The notes under the pieces were generated by a model. That model saw only the letters and a list, made by a program, of their open reading frames with translations. It ran no database searches and was not told the DNA's origin. Shown here piece by piece: positions 45,951-53,641 of a stretch of DNA of 64,000 bases. The position numbers and the translations under genes are program-made. Source of the DNA: Flavobacterium piscis (GTDB taxonomy: Bacteria; Bacteroidota; Bacteroidia; Flavobacteriales; Flavobacteriaceae); the NCBI RefSeq assembly GCF_001686925.1, contig NZ_LVEN01000027.1, forward strand, positions 248,001 to 312,000, read 5' to 3'. Position 1 is the first letter of the stretch. The number at the start of each line of letters is the position of its first letter.

Positions 45951-46080
45951 TAGCCCCCAGCTTTAGCTGGGGATTATAAAATGATTATGCAATATGGCTT
46001 TAGCTGAAATCATAATGTATTTCGGCTAAAGCCATTTTTATATTCGACTCTTTTGATCTCCAGCTAAAGCTGGAGTCTAT
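45951..46080. repeat. REP cluster with CCAGCTTTAGCTGG hairpins
   Basis: Three hairpins in order: CCCCAGCTTTAGCTGGGG (45955-45972); GGCTTTAGCTGAAAT paired with ATTTCGGCTAAAGCC (45996-46032); CTCCAGCTAAAGCTGGAG (46058-46075). The first and third are the same element in opposite orientation around the second, as in REP/BIME arrays. Confidence 0.85.
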
Positions 46081-46098
46081 TCATAATGAAATTCAACA

Positions 46099-46320
46099 CG
46101 ATCTTGTTATTTTAATTCCAAAGCTTCTAAAGAGAGATCACACAAGAAACTCCGCAACTAAAAGAACTAATCTTTGTCGATTTACTAATGTGATCCTTCG
46201 TTCAGAATGACAAGATTACGTAAAGTTAATTATGAGCAAAATAAAAAATCCGTATTTATCTGCGTTTTCGCGAAGCGAATCCGTATAATCCGCGTACCAT
46301 ATTCTATTCTGAGAATGACA
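46099..46320. repeat. Decayed copy of the composite palindrome at 34783
   Basis: Shared words include AATCCGT...GCGTTTTCGCGAAGCGAATCCGT, GATCACACAAGAAACTCC and AGAATGACAAGATTA. The arrangement matches the 34783-35193 element but with many differences and without perfect arms. Confidence 0.65.
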
Positions 46321-46334
46321 AGATTATGACAATA

Positions 46335-46372
46335 AAAAAAGGTTTGATGAAATTAATCATCAAACCTTTTTT
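46335..46372 (-). terminator. Rho-independent terminator of the DUF5107 gene
   Basis: AAAAAAGGTTTGATGA, loop AATTAA, TCATCAAACCTTTTTT: a perfect stem with A and T tracts on both sides, usable in both directions. It lies 59 bp beyond the minus-strand gene's stop. Confidence 0.8.
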
Positions 46373-46431
46373 GTTTCCAAAGACCTGAGAGGTTTTCAAA
46401 ACCTGTCAGATCTAATATTTAAACTACTAAC

Positions 46432-49400
46432 TTAAACAGAAACGGATTCTTCATTCCTCAATAAAGACAAATGAATCGTAACTCCTGAATGACTTTTTTC
46501 TTCAGATAAAACACTTTCAAAAACTTGCTCAGCTTCCGCTTTTTTATCCAAACCTAAAAGTCCTAATCCCTGCATATACAAACAGTGAATTTTGTTGCGT
46601 TTATCTAAATCGTCTTCCCAAATCATAAGATCCGGAAGTGAAACTGCAAAATAATCTATTGTAACATGATCGTTGAGGTGTTTTTTAGCGTAAGCGACTA
46701 ATTTTTCAAAACGTTTATCAGCTTCAGATTGTTGGTTTAATTTTAAGAAAGCCCAGCCCTGATAGAAAATTTTATCCGGTTGCTGATCGTTATAGAAAAT
46801 CGCTGCCGTTGGTTCTTCTAAGCCCTGAGTTGCTTTGTTCCACCAGTTTTTGGCTTCTTCCGGATTATTCTTTTTCTCAAAAGCAACACCCAACCAATAA
46901 TGAATATCATTTTCCTGAGCGCCAGGTAATTTTCCTTCACCTAAATTATCAGGATACGTTTGTGCTTGTTCCAAAAGTTCAATGGCTTTATCGTAATTTC
47001 CTTCGGAGATTTGTTGTTTAGCAATTTCGGTTAAAGCAACCAGATATTGTCCGCTTACTTTTCCTTCGCCGCCTTCCCACGGATGGAAAATTCGGTTTTG
47101 TAATAAGGTTAGCGCTTTGTCGTGTTTTCCTAAAAGGTTGTATAAGGCCACTCTTTCTAAGTAAACATCATCACGCTGAATTACCAATTCTAAATGTTTT
47201 TCTAAGAAAGCCAATCTAAAAACCAAATCCCTGTTCAAACGTTTGTACAACTGGTCTAATTCCATTAAAATTCTGGAATCTTCTACATCTAATGAAAATG
47301 CTTTTTCTAAACTAGAAAGTGCCTTTTGTTCGTTTTCTAGTTTGTTATAATACGCCAAAGCCAAATTACGGTGCACCGTTGGGAAACGATCATCTATAGC
47401 GACAGATTCTTCCCAACAAGCAATAGCATCGTCATAGAATTTTGAAGCGTACCAAAAGTTGCCTAAAAAATACAACGCTTTTGCATCATTGGTTTGCTTC
47501 TGAATTACATTTTGAAGTACCAATGCAGCTTCAATCTGGTTAGGGAAACAATAGTCCGGTTTTGCTTTAGAAGCCATTTTGAAGCATTCTTCGGCTTGAC
47601 CGAAATCATTTAATTTTTCATAGAAAGAACCCGCATAATACCACGCCATTGGATACGTTTCTTCGTCTTTTAAACCTTCAGATAATAAATTTACAGCTTC
47701 CTTATATAAACCTGCCGCGGCGTAATCTAAAGCATATTCTATATACGTATGAATATTATTTCTGATCAATGAGTTGAAATATTTCAGCTCTTTTTTGTCA
47801 TTGCTTAAAAGGTATTTCTCGTAAAGCAATCCAAAATTGAAACAATCATTTTCTAAATAAGTATTCGCCAATTGAAGCGCTTTTTCTTTTTGATTTAACT
47901 TTCTAAGAAAGGCAACTTGCAAATGCAGCGCTTTATGATCTTCGGTATTTTTAGAAATCGCTTTTTTAATGTGTGTTAATGCCAATTCATAATCATCGTT
48001 TAAAGCATCCAATTGCGCTACATAAAAATAGCCTTGATTTTGCCAGGCCGCATTCCACGTTGATTTGTAGAACGCATCGTAAGCTTCCTGGTTTTTATTC
48101 TGATATTTAAGGCACAATCCTAAATTAAAATAAGCTTCACCTTCATACGGATTTGGATTTCGTTGTGTCAATGTTTTAATAGCCGCTCTAAAATAAGGTT
48201 CCGCTTCTGCAAATTTTGCTCTTCGCATTAACCACAATCCCATTGCATTATTCGAGCGAATATCTCCTGCATCACGTTTTATGGCTTCTTTATAATACGG
48301 AATCGGACTGTAAGTGGCGTGTCTGTATTGTTCTAAATGTTGTGCTGTCAGGAACAATTGTTCGTTGTTTTCGATCTCTTCGGGAGCTAGAGCTGGTTTT
48401 GCAGCTTCAGGAATTTCGTCTTCATTTTGTCCTTCATAAATCCAATCTACCAAAACTTTATCATCAGCATCAGTTACAGAAATCGATAATCCTTCTAAAG
48501 AAGTATTCTCAAAATCAATCGTTTCTTCAAATGAATTGTAAGGTGAAGCATCATATTGTTTTTGGAATAAAACAGTTTCATTATTCTTTAAAGTAACCGT
48601 GGTATTCGGATAAACGCCAGTTGTATACGCTTTTATGACTAAATTGTTTTCGATACTTTCCAGATTTACCATTGCATTTTTGGTCGCATTTTTTACAATA
48701 CCTAAATCACGATACGGCATAAAATACTGCGTAAAATCTTTTTGTTCACCCGGCATAATCCAGGTAAAATCGGGTTGATTATCGGTGTAAACGCCACACA
48801 TCAATTCGATATACGGCCCATCTTCATCGGTAAGATTGCGATCCCAGGCACGACCAAAATCGCCGTGACCCCAAGTCCATTGTTTTTTTCCCGGAGAAAC
48901 ATGGTGATTGGCTACGTGCAATAATCCGCCTTTAGAATCATTTTCGTAGCCTCCCACAAAATTATATTTGGATGCAATCGCCATATACGACGTTGGAACC
49001 GGAATGTTTTTATAGCGGGAAATATCAGTTCCCGGCGAATAATCGACTTTATAATAGGTTCCTTTCGCAATTGGGAAAGACGAAACATCACGTTTACCAT
49101 GATCAAAAACAGCATTTACGTCCGGCGGAAAAACCGACTGATAATCATCATTTACCTTAACAGCAGGATTGGCCCACCATAAAAACGTTTGCGGAAACGA
49201 TGTTCTGTTATACAATTGCGCTTTAATTTCCAGATAAGCTTTGTCAGGATACAACCTGAAACCCGCCATACCTTTGGTTCTGAACATACGTTCGACTTCG
49301 CTGCACCAAACGGTTGCGCTGCCGTCTTCGTGTTCTTCAATTGTAAAATCAACAGGATCAAAAGTCGTTGGTCTGTGGTGTTGTGGCCAGTTAAATTCGA

Positions 49401-49743
49401 TTCCGCCAGAAATCCACGGACCGGTAAGTCCAACCAAAGCCGGTTTCACCACCTGATTGTAATATACAAAATGACGTTCTTTGGTTTTATCATACGCCAT
49501 ATGAACGCGCCCGCCAAGTTCAGGCAGGATCATTATTTTAACGAACTCATTTTCAAGATAAACGGCTTGATATTCTTTGTCGATTTTTTCGTCTGCTATT
49601 TTTTCAATAACCGGATAAGGATATACAGATCCGTTACTTCCCTGATACACTCTTTTCTCAATAAATACAGGATTTTTTTCAGGTTTGCCCACCTCATAGG
49701 TTGGCAGGATTATTTTTTCCTTCCAAACATTTACTTTTTGCAT
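46432..49743 (-). CDS. DUF5107 domain protein with long TPR region
   Basis: 1103 residues and no signal peptide, so probably cytoplasmic. The N-terminal third is all-beta with EFVKIMILPELGGRVHMAYDK, SGGIEFNWPQHHRP and WTWGHGDFGRAWDRNL, the signature I associate with DUF5107, which I believe belongs to the galactose-mutarotase-like superfold. From about residue 460 onward it is a solenoid of tetratricopeptide repeats (AEPYFRAAIKTL, AYFNLGLCLKYQNKNQEAYDAF, ALSSLEKAFSLD). The gene is downstream of the sugar porter (18-bp gap) and opposite GalM, so an intracellular sugar-acting role is plausible. No enzyme activity can be assigned from sequence alone. Confidence 0.82.
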   Translation of the reverse strand: MQKVNVWKEKIILPTYEVGKPEKNPVFIEKRVYQGSNGSVYPYPVIEKIADEKIDKEYQAVYLENEFVKIMILPELGGRVHMAYDKTKERHFVYYNQVVKPALVGLTGPWISGGIEFNWPQHHRPTTFDPVDFTIEEHEDGSATVWCSEVERMFRTKGMAGFRLYPDKAYLEIKAQLYNRTSFPQTFLWWANPAVKVNDDYQSVFPPDVNAVFDHGKRDVSSFPIAKGTYYKVDYSPGTDISRYKNIPVPTSYMAIASKYNFVGGYENDSKGGLLHVANHHVSPGKKQWTWGHGDFGRAWDRNLTDEDGPYIELMCGVYTDNQPDFTWIMPGEQKDFTQYFMPYRDLGIVKNATKNAMVNLESIENNLVIKAYTTGVYPNTTVTLKNNETVLFQKQYDASPYNSFEETIDFENTSLEGLSISVTDADDKVLVDWIYEGQNEDEIPEAAKPALAPEEIENNEQLFLTAQHLEQYRHATYSPIPYYKEAIKRDAGDIRSNNAMGLWLMRRAKFAEAEPYFRAAIKTLTQRNPNPYEGEAYFNLGLCLKYQNKNQEAYDAFYKSTWNAAWQNQGYFYVAQLDALNDDYELALTHIKKAISKNTEDHKALHLQVAFLRKLNQKEKALQLANTYLENDCFNFGLLYEKYLLSNDKKELKYFNSLIRNNIHTYIEYALDYAAAGLYKEAVNLLSEGLKDEETYPMAWYYAGSFYEKLNDFGQAEECFKMASKAKPDYCFPNQIEAALVLQNVIQKQTNDAKALYFLGNFWYASKFYDDAIACWEESVAIDDRFPTVHRNLALAYYNKLENEQKALSSLEKAFSLDVEDSRILMELDQLYKRLNRDLVFRLAFLEKHLELVIQRDDVYLERVALYNLLGKHDKALTLLQNRIFHPWEGGEGKVSGQYLVALTEIAKQQISEGNYDKAIELLEQAQTYPDNLGEGKLPGAQENDIHYWLGVAFEKKNNPEEAKNWWNKATQGLEEPTAAIFYNDQQPDKIFYQGWAFLKLNQQSEADKRFEKLVAYAKKHLNDHVTIDYFAVSLPDLMIWEDDLDKRNKIHCLYMQGLGLLGLDKKAEAEQVFESVLSEEKSHSGVTIHLSLLRNEESVSV

Positions 49744-49761
49744 GATGTAATGAAATTTAAA

Positions 49762-51171
49762 TTATAGAATATTCTTTGATTTTTTATCAGAAACCATCAG
49801 TTCTTCAATCTCTTCGAGACTTTTGTTTTTGGTTTCAGGAAGTTTTCTAAATACAAACACAAATCCTAAGGCACAGATAATACCGTACAACCAGAAAGTG
49901 CCTGATGTGCCCAGATATTCGTTGAAAATAGGGAAGGTTTGTACTAAAAGTGCAGAGGCGATCCATAGCGCAAATGTGGCTACAGACATCGCAACACCTC
50001 TAATTCGGTTAGGGAAAATTTCAGATAAAATCACCCAGGTAATAGGAGCGAGGGACATGGCGTAGATTGCAATCGCCAGTAATACCAGTAATAATAAAGG
50101 GAAACCAGTAACATTCGTATAATAAAAATAACCCAATAAAGCATAGATTACGGCAAGTGCGCCGGAACCAAAAAGCATTAACTTTTTACGGCCAATTTTG
50201 TCTACAGTTCCCATGGCAACCAACGTAAAAATCAGGTTGATACTTCCGGTAATGACAATATTCATAAACAAATCATTGATGCTGTAACCAGCCGAAACAA
50301 AGATTTCCTGAGCATAGTTAAAGATGATATTGATCCCGCACCATTGTTGAAAAGCAGCTAATACGATCCCAATTACAAGTATGGGCAATGCTTTTTTGTC
50401 CAATAGCATTCTGAAATCGGTTTTCTCTGTTTCATGAGAGAACGTTTCTTTTATTTTTACCGAAGCTTCTTTGGCGTAAGCCAAACCGCCAATTTTGGTA
50501 AGTGTATTTTCTGCCGAATCATAATTTCCTTTTTTAGCCAAATATCTCGGACTTTCCGGAATTAAAAACATTAAGATGAAGAATAAAACTGCCGGAAAAA
50601 ATCCTGCCCAAAACATCCATCTCCAACCCGTTTGTCCGTTCCAGGAAGCCAGAATCTCAGCGTGCGTATAACCAGCCGGAATAACTTCGGTGATTAACAT
50701 ATTGGTAATTTGCGCGGCAAGAATACCAATAACGACGGTAAGTTGATTGATCGATACAAAAAGTCCTCGGGTTTCTTGTGGCGCAATTTCGGCAATATAT
50801 AAAGGTGAAATTGTCGATGCAATCCCAATTCCGACACCGCCAATAATTCTCCAGATAATAAAGATCGTAAAGGTTTCTGAAGCCCCAGTTCCAATCGCCG
50901 ATATAGAGAATAATACTGCGGCAGCGATCAACATTGGGCGTCTACCGTAAGAGTCTGCCAGTTTTCCTGCAACGGCTGCACCGGCAACACAGCCCACAAG
51001 TGCACTACTCATTGCCCAGCCTTGTAAAGCCGGAGAATCTGAAATGCCAAAATAAATTTCGTAAAATGGTTTTGCACCACCTATTACAACCCAGTCGTAA
51101 CCAAAGAGTAAACCACCCAATGCTGCGACAAGGCTAATTGATAGTAAAAAGGTATAATTATAATTTTTCAT
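49762..51171 (-). CDS. MFS sugar porter (XylE/GLUT-like)
   Basis: 469 residues with 12 membrane segments. Sugar-porter signatures are present: GGLLFGYDWVVIGG in helix 1, GKLADSYGRRP after helix 2, IGGVGIGIASTISPLYIAEIAP, PESPRYLAKKG at the end of the first half, QQWCGINIIFNYA in helix 7, and PETKNKSLEEIE at the C-terminus. It imports a monosaccharide, probably by proton symport; galactose, xylose or glucose cannot be separated by sight. It is first in a unit with the DUF5107 protein and divergent in role from the SSS symporter 16 kb upstream. Confidence 0.92.
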   Translation of the reverse strand: MKNYNYTFLLSISLVAALGGLLFGYDWVVIGGAKPFYEIYFGISDSPALQGWAMSSALVGCVAGAAVAGKLADSYGRRPMLIAAAVLFSISAIGTGASETFTIFIIWRIIGGVGIGIASTISPLYIAEIAPQETRGLFVSINQLTVVIGILAAQITNMLITEVIPAGYTHAEILASWNGQTGWRWMFWAGFFPAVLFFILMFLIPESPRYLAKKGNYDSAENTLTKIGGLAYAKEASVKIKETFSHETEKTDFRMLLDKKALPILVIGIVLAAFQQWCGINIIFNYAQEIFVSAGYSINDLFMNIVITGSINLIFTLVAMGTVDKIGRKKLMLFGSGALAVIYALLGYFYYTNVTGFPLLLLVLLAIAIYAMSLAPITWVILSEIFPNRIRGVAMSVATFALWIASALLVQTFPIFNEYLGTSGTFWLYGIICALGFVFVFRKLPETKNKSLEEIEELMVSDKKSKNIL

Positions 51172-51299
51172 AAAAAGGTTTTAATAGCTTTTGTAAAATT
51201 AGCAGAATGGGAACCTTTGATTTATGGATATTTTTTTTGAATAGATGGACTATAATACGATTTTTTTGTGCTTTATCCTAAAATACGAAAACAATTGCG

Positions 51300-52229
51300 C
51301 TACTGCTTGTATTCGGTGCGATATTGTATGGGCGAAGTACTCATTATTTTTTTGAATAAACGAGAGAAATACAACGGATCATTAAACCCCAAAGCAAAGC
51401 TTATTTCCTTTATGCTCATAGTGGTAAAACTAAGATACTGACAGGCTTTTTGCATTTTTAAGTAATTGAAATAATGTATAGGAGAGTAACCAGTTTGCTT
51501 CTTGAACAAGGTAAAAAAGTGAGAAGATGAATAGTTGAAATAAGCCGCCACATCATTGATTTTTAAAGATAGATCAAGATGTTTTTTCATGTAATCAATG
51601 GCAGACTCAATAGTATTATCCTCTGAAAAGATCCTGTTTTTTTTGATGAAAAATCGCTCATATAAAAAGGCATTCAATAATTGCCATAACGAGAGATTGG
51701 CATATTCGAGATTGCTGGCGCTGTAACCGTCTTCCATAACGTCCAGAATATTTTCAAAAAGTTCAATTCGTCTTTCTTCCAGCGATAATTGGGGCGCTGT
51801 GTCCGGAAATTCGGTGATGAATTTTTGATAGAAATGCGGTGCTTGCGGTCCGGTAAAATGAATCCAGTAAATGCTCCACGGATTTTGCTTTAAAGCATAA
51901 TAATCATGTGCCACTTCGGGAGGTATTATATAAAAGGTATTCGCCTTAAGGGTTATGGTTTTATTTTCTTTACTAATAATGCCTTCACCTTTGTAACAAT
52001 AAATCAGGATATATTGTTTGCTTCCATGTTTTCGTTTGATCGAATGGTGGCTTGCATTGGGGAAAACGCCAATATCAGTAAAATACAAACTGGCAATAAG
52101 TGCATTTTGCTTAATTTCTGAAAGTATGTTTTTAGGAATCACAATCATACGCTGTCCTAAAAAACCTTCTTTAACTTTTGTTTTTTCCTTTTGTGCTGAA
52201 TTCTTCATTTTGATGAGACTATTTTTCAA
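51300..52229 (-). CDS. AraC-family transcriptional regulator
   Basis: 309 residues from ATG 52229; ATG 52208 (residue 8) is equally possible. The N-terminal cupin-like sensing domain (YILIYCYKGEGII, NTFYIIPPEVAHDYYALKQNPWSIYWIHFTG) resembles sugar-binding AraC regulators. The C-terminal double helix-turn-helix is at about 215-305 (LKINDVAAYFNYSSSHFFTLFKKQTGYSP, SIKEISFALGFNDPLYFSRLFKK). It lies upstream of the MFS/DUF5107 unit on the same strand and back to back with galM, so it probably activates both in response to a sugar. Confidence 0.9.
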   Translation of the reverse strand: MKNSLIKMKNSAQKEKTKVKEGFLGQRMIVIPKNILSEIKQNALIASLYFTDIGVFPNASHHSIKRKHGSKQYILIYCYKGEGIISKENKTITLKANTFYIIPPEVAHDYYALKQNPWSIYWIHFTGPQAPHFYQKFITEFPDTAPQLSLEERRIELFENILDVMEDGYSASNLEYANLSLWQLLNAFLYERFFIKKNRIFSEDNTIESAIDYMKKHLDLSLKINDVAAYFNYSSSHFFTLFKKQTGYSPIHYFNYLKMQKACQYLSFTTMSIKEISFALGFNDPLYFSRLFKKIMSTSPIQYRTEYKQ

Positions 52230-52269
52230 ATATCGTAATTTAATCCATGTTTTTAGAAAAAATGTCCAT

Positions 52270-52298
52270 TTTGATGCAAATAATCAGAATTACATTTG
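52270..52298 (+). promoter_or_regulatory. Promoter of galM
   Basis: TTTG at 52270-52273, 17 bp, TACATTTG at 52291-52298. The predicted transcript starts about 40 bp before the galM ATG. The region is shared with the divergently transcribed AraC gene. Confidence 0.55.
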
Positions 52299-52345
52299 AA
52301 ACATTAGAATAACAATGATGTTTTCAATCTCTTTTTTTAATCAAT

Positions 52346-53386
52346 ATGAATCCTAATAATAAGATTGTACACGAACCTTTTGGAGTTTGTGAGGGCAAAG
52401 AAATCTTTAAATTCAAACTAACCAATGTTCAAGGAAATTCCGTTGAACTGCTTAATTATGGTGCCGTAGTAAAGTCCATAGTAGTGCCGGGTAAAAATGG
52501 AAAGAAAGAAAATGTAGTTTTAGGATTTTCAACTTTAGAAGGATATTTACAAGATACCTCTTATATAGGAGCAACAGTTGGGCGTTTTGCCAACAGAATC
52601 AATAATGCCGAGTTTTCTATCGAAAATAAAACTTTTCATCTCGATAAAAATGACGGTAAAAACAATAATCATAGCGGTTCGGCAGGATTTAATAACAAGA
52701 TATTTGATTTTATTGTAAACGAAGATTCGGTGGTTTTTTCTTTAGAAAGCAAAAATGAAGAAGGCGGTTTTCCTGGAAATGTAAGCACAAAAATCATTTA
52801 TAAATGGACGGATAAAAACGAACTTAAAATTGAATTTTTGGCTGTAGCCGATGAACCAACACCGCTCAATTTTACCAATCATTCCTATTTTAATTTATCG
52901 GCCTGCGCCGAAAAAATACACAATCATAAACTGAATATTCAGTCGACTAAAATTCTCGAAAGTACTCCGAATTATATTCCGACAGGAAAAATAATTCCCG
53001 CTGATGATTATTTGTTTTTTAATTATAAACTAACTGATGTAATGCAAAATAACGGATTGAATATCTATTATGTTTTTGATAGAATTTCGGCCAATGAAAA
53101 TGCGGTCTGCGAATTATTCGAAGAAAAATCAGGAAGACTAATGCGCGTTTATACCTCATATCCAGGCGTGCAATTGTATACCGGAGATTATTTAAACAGC
53201 GCGACAATTGGAGAACATTCAAAAAAATACAAACCATTTGACGGACTTTGTTTAGAATGCCAATATTATCCGGATAGTCCTAATCATGCCAATTTCCCCA
53301 ATACCATATTCAAAGCAGGACAGATTTATAATGAAACGATTACATATGCTTTTGATGTTATGATTCCAAAATATGCCACAGATTAA
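52346..53386 (+). CDS. galM: Aldose 1-epimerase (galactose mutarotase)
   Basis: 346 residues, no signal peptide. It interconverts alpha and beta anomers of aldoses before kinase action. Family marks are LNYGAVVKSIVVPGKNGK near the start, GATVGRFANRI, KNNNHSGSAGFN with the first His, FTNHSYFNLSA with the second catalytic His, and GLCLECQYYPDSPNHANFP with the catalytic Glu. The location beside the sugar porter and AraC regulator fits a galactose-uptake branch. Confidence 0.94.
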   Translation: MNPNNKIVHEPFGVCEGKEIFKFKLTNVQGNSVELLNYGAVVKSIVVPGKNGKKENVVLGFSTLEGYLQDTSYIGATVGRFANRINNAEFSIENKTFHLDKNDGKNNNHSGSAGFNNKIFDFIVNEDSVVFSLESKNEEGGFPGNVSTKIIYKWTDKNELKIEFLAVADEPTPLNFTNHSYFNLSACAEKIHNHKLNIQSTKILESTPNYIPTGKIIPADDYLFFNYKLTDVMQNNGLNIYYVFDRISANENAVCELFEEKSGRLMRVYTSYPGVQLYTGDYLNSATIGEHSKKYKPFDGLCLECQYYPDSPNHANFPNTIFKAGQIYNETITYAFDVMIPKYATD

Positions 53387-53394
53387 AAGATTTT

Positions 53395-53560
53395 TTTCTG
53401 CCACGACCCGAGCCTGAAAGAGCGAACGGACGAAGTAATTCCACGAATCAGCACGAATTAATTTGTGAAAATTTGTGCAATTTGTGGCTAAAAAAACTTA
53501 ACGTAAAACAATGTTCACGTTTTTTTTTGCGACGATTTGCAAAAAGTAATTCGTGAATTC
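53395..53560. repeat. CACGAATT palindromic repeat carrying a small insertion
   Basis: This matches the 460-524 family (GCACGAATTAATTTGTGAAAATTTGTGCAATTTGTGG), but the left end is split. CCACGA at 53401-53406 and again at 53441-53446 bracket about 34 bp (CCCGAGCCTGAAAGAGCGAA and following) absent from the other copy. A further CGTGAATTCGTGGCG piece follows to about 53563. Confidence 0.7.
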
Positions 53561-53570
53561 GTGGCGAAAA

Positions 53571-53630
53571 AAAACTTTACAAACCAATAAGACTTTACAA
53601 ACTAATAAGACTTTACAAACTAATCTTTAA
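53571..53630. repeat. 18-bp tandem repeat before the GH97 gene
   Basis: ACTTTACAAACCAATAAG, ACTTTACAAACTAATAAG, ACTTTACAAACTAATCTT: three head-to-tail copies ending 12 bp before the GH97 start, so they form part of its 5' leader. Confidence 0.85.
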
Positions 53631-53641
53631 AAACTATATAA

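Noticed and set aside
48216..48596. 126-codon plus-strand frame
   Set aside because: Antisense shadow of the TPR region; Leu/His-rich noise.
49189..49767. 192-codon plus-strand frame opposite DUF5107
   Set aside because: Antisense to conserved coding sequence; composition is Phe/Arg-rich without any recognisable fold.
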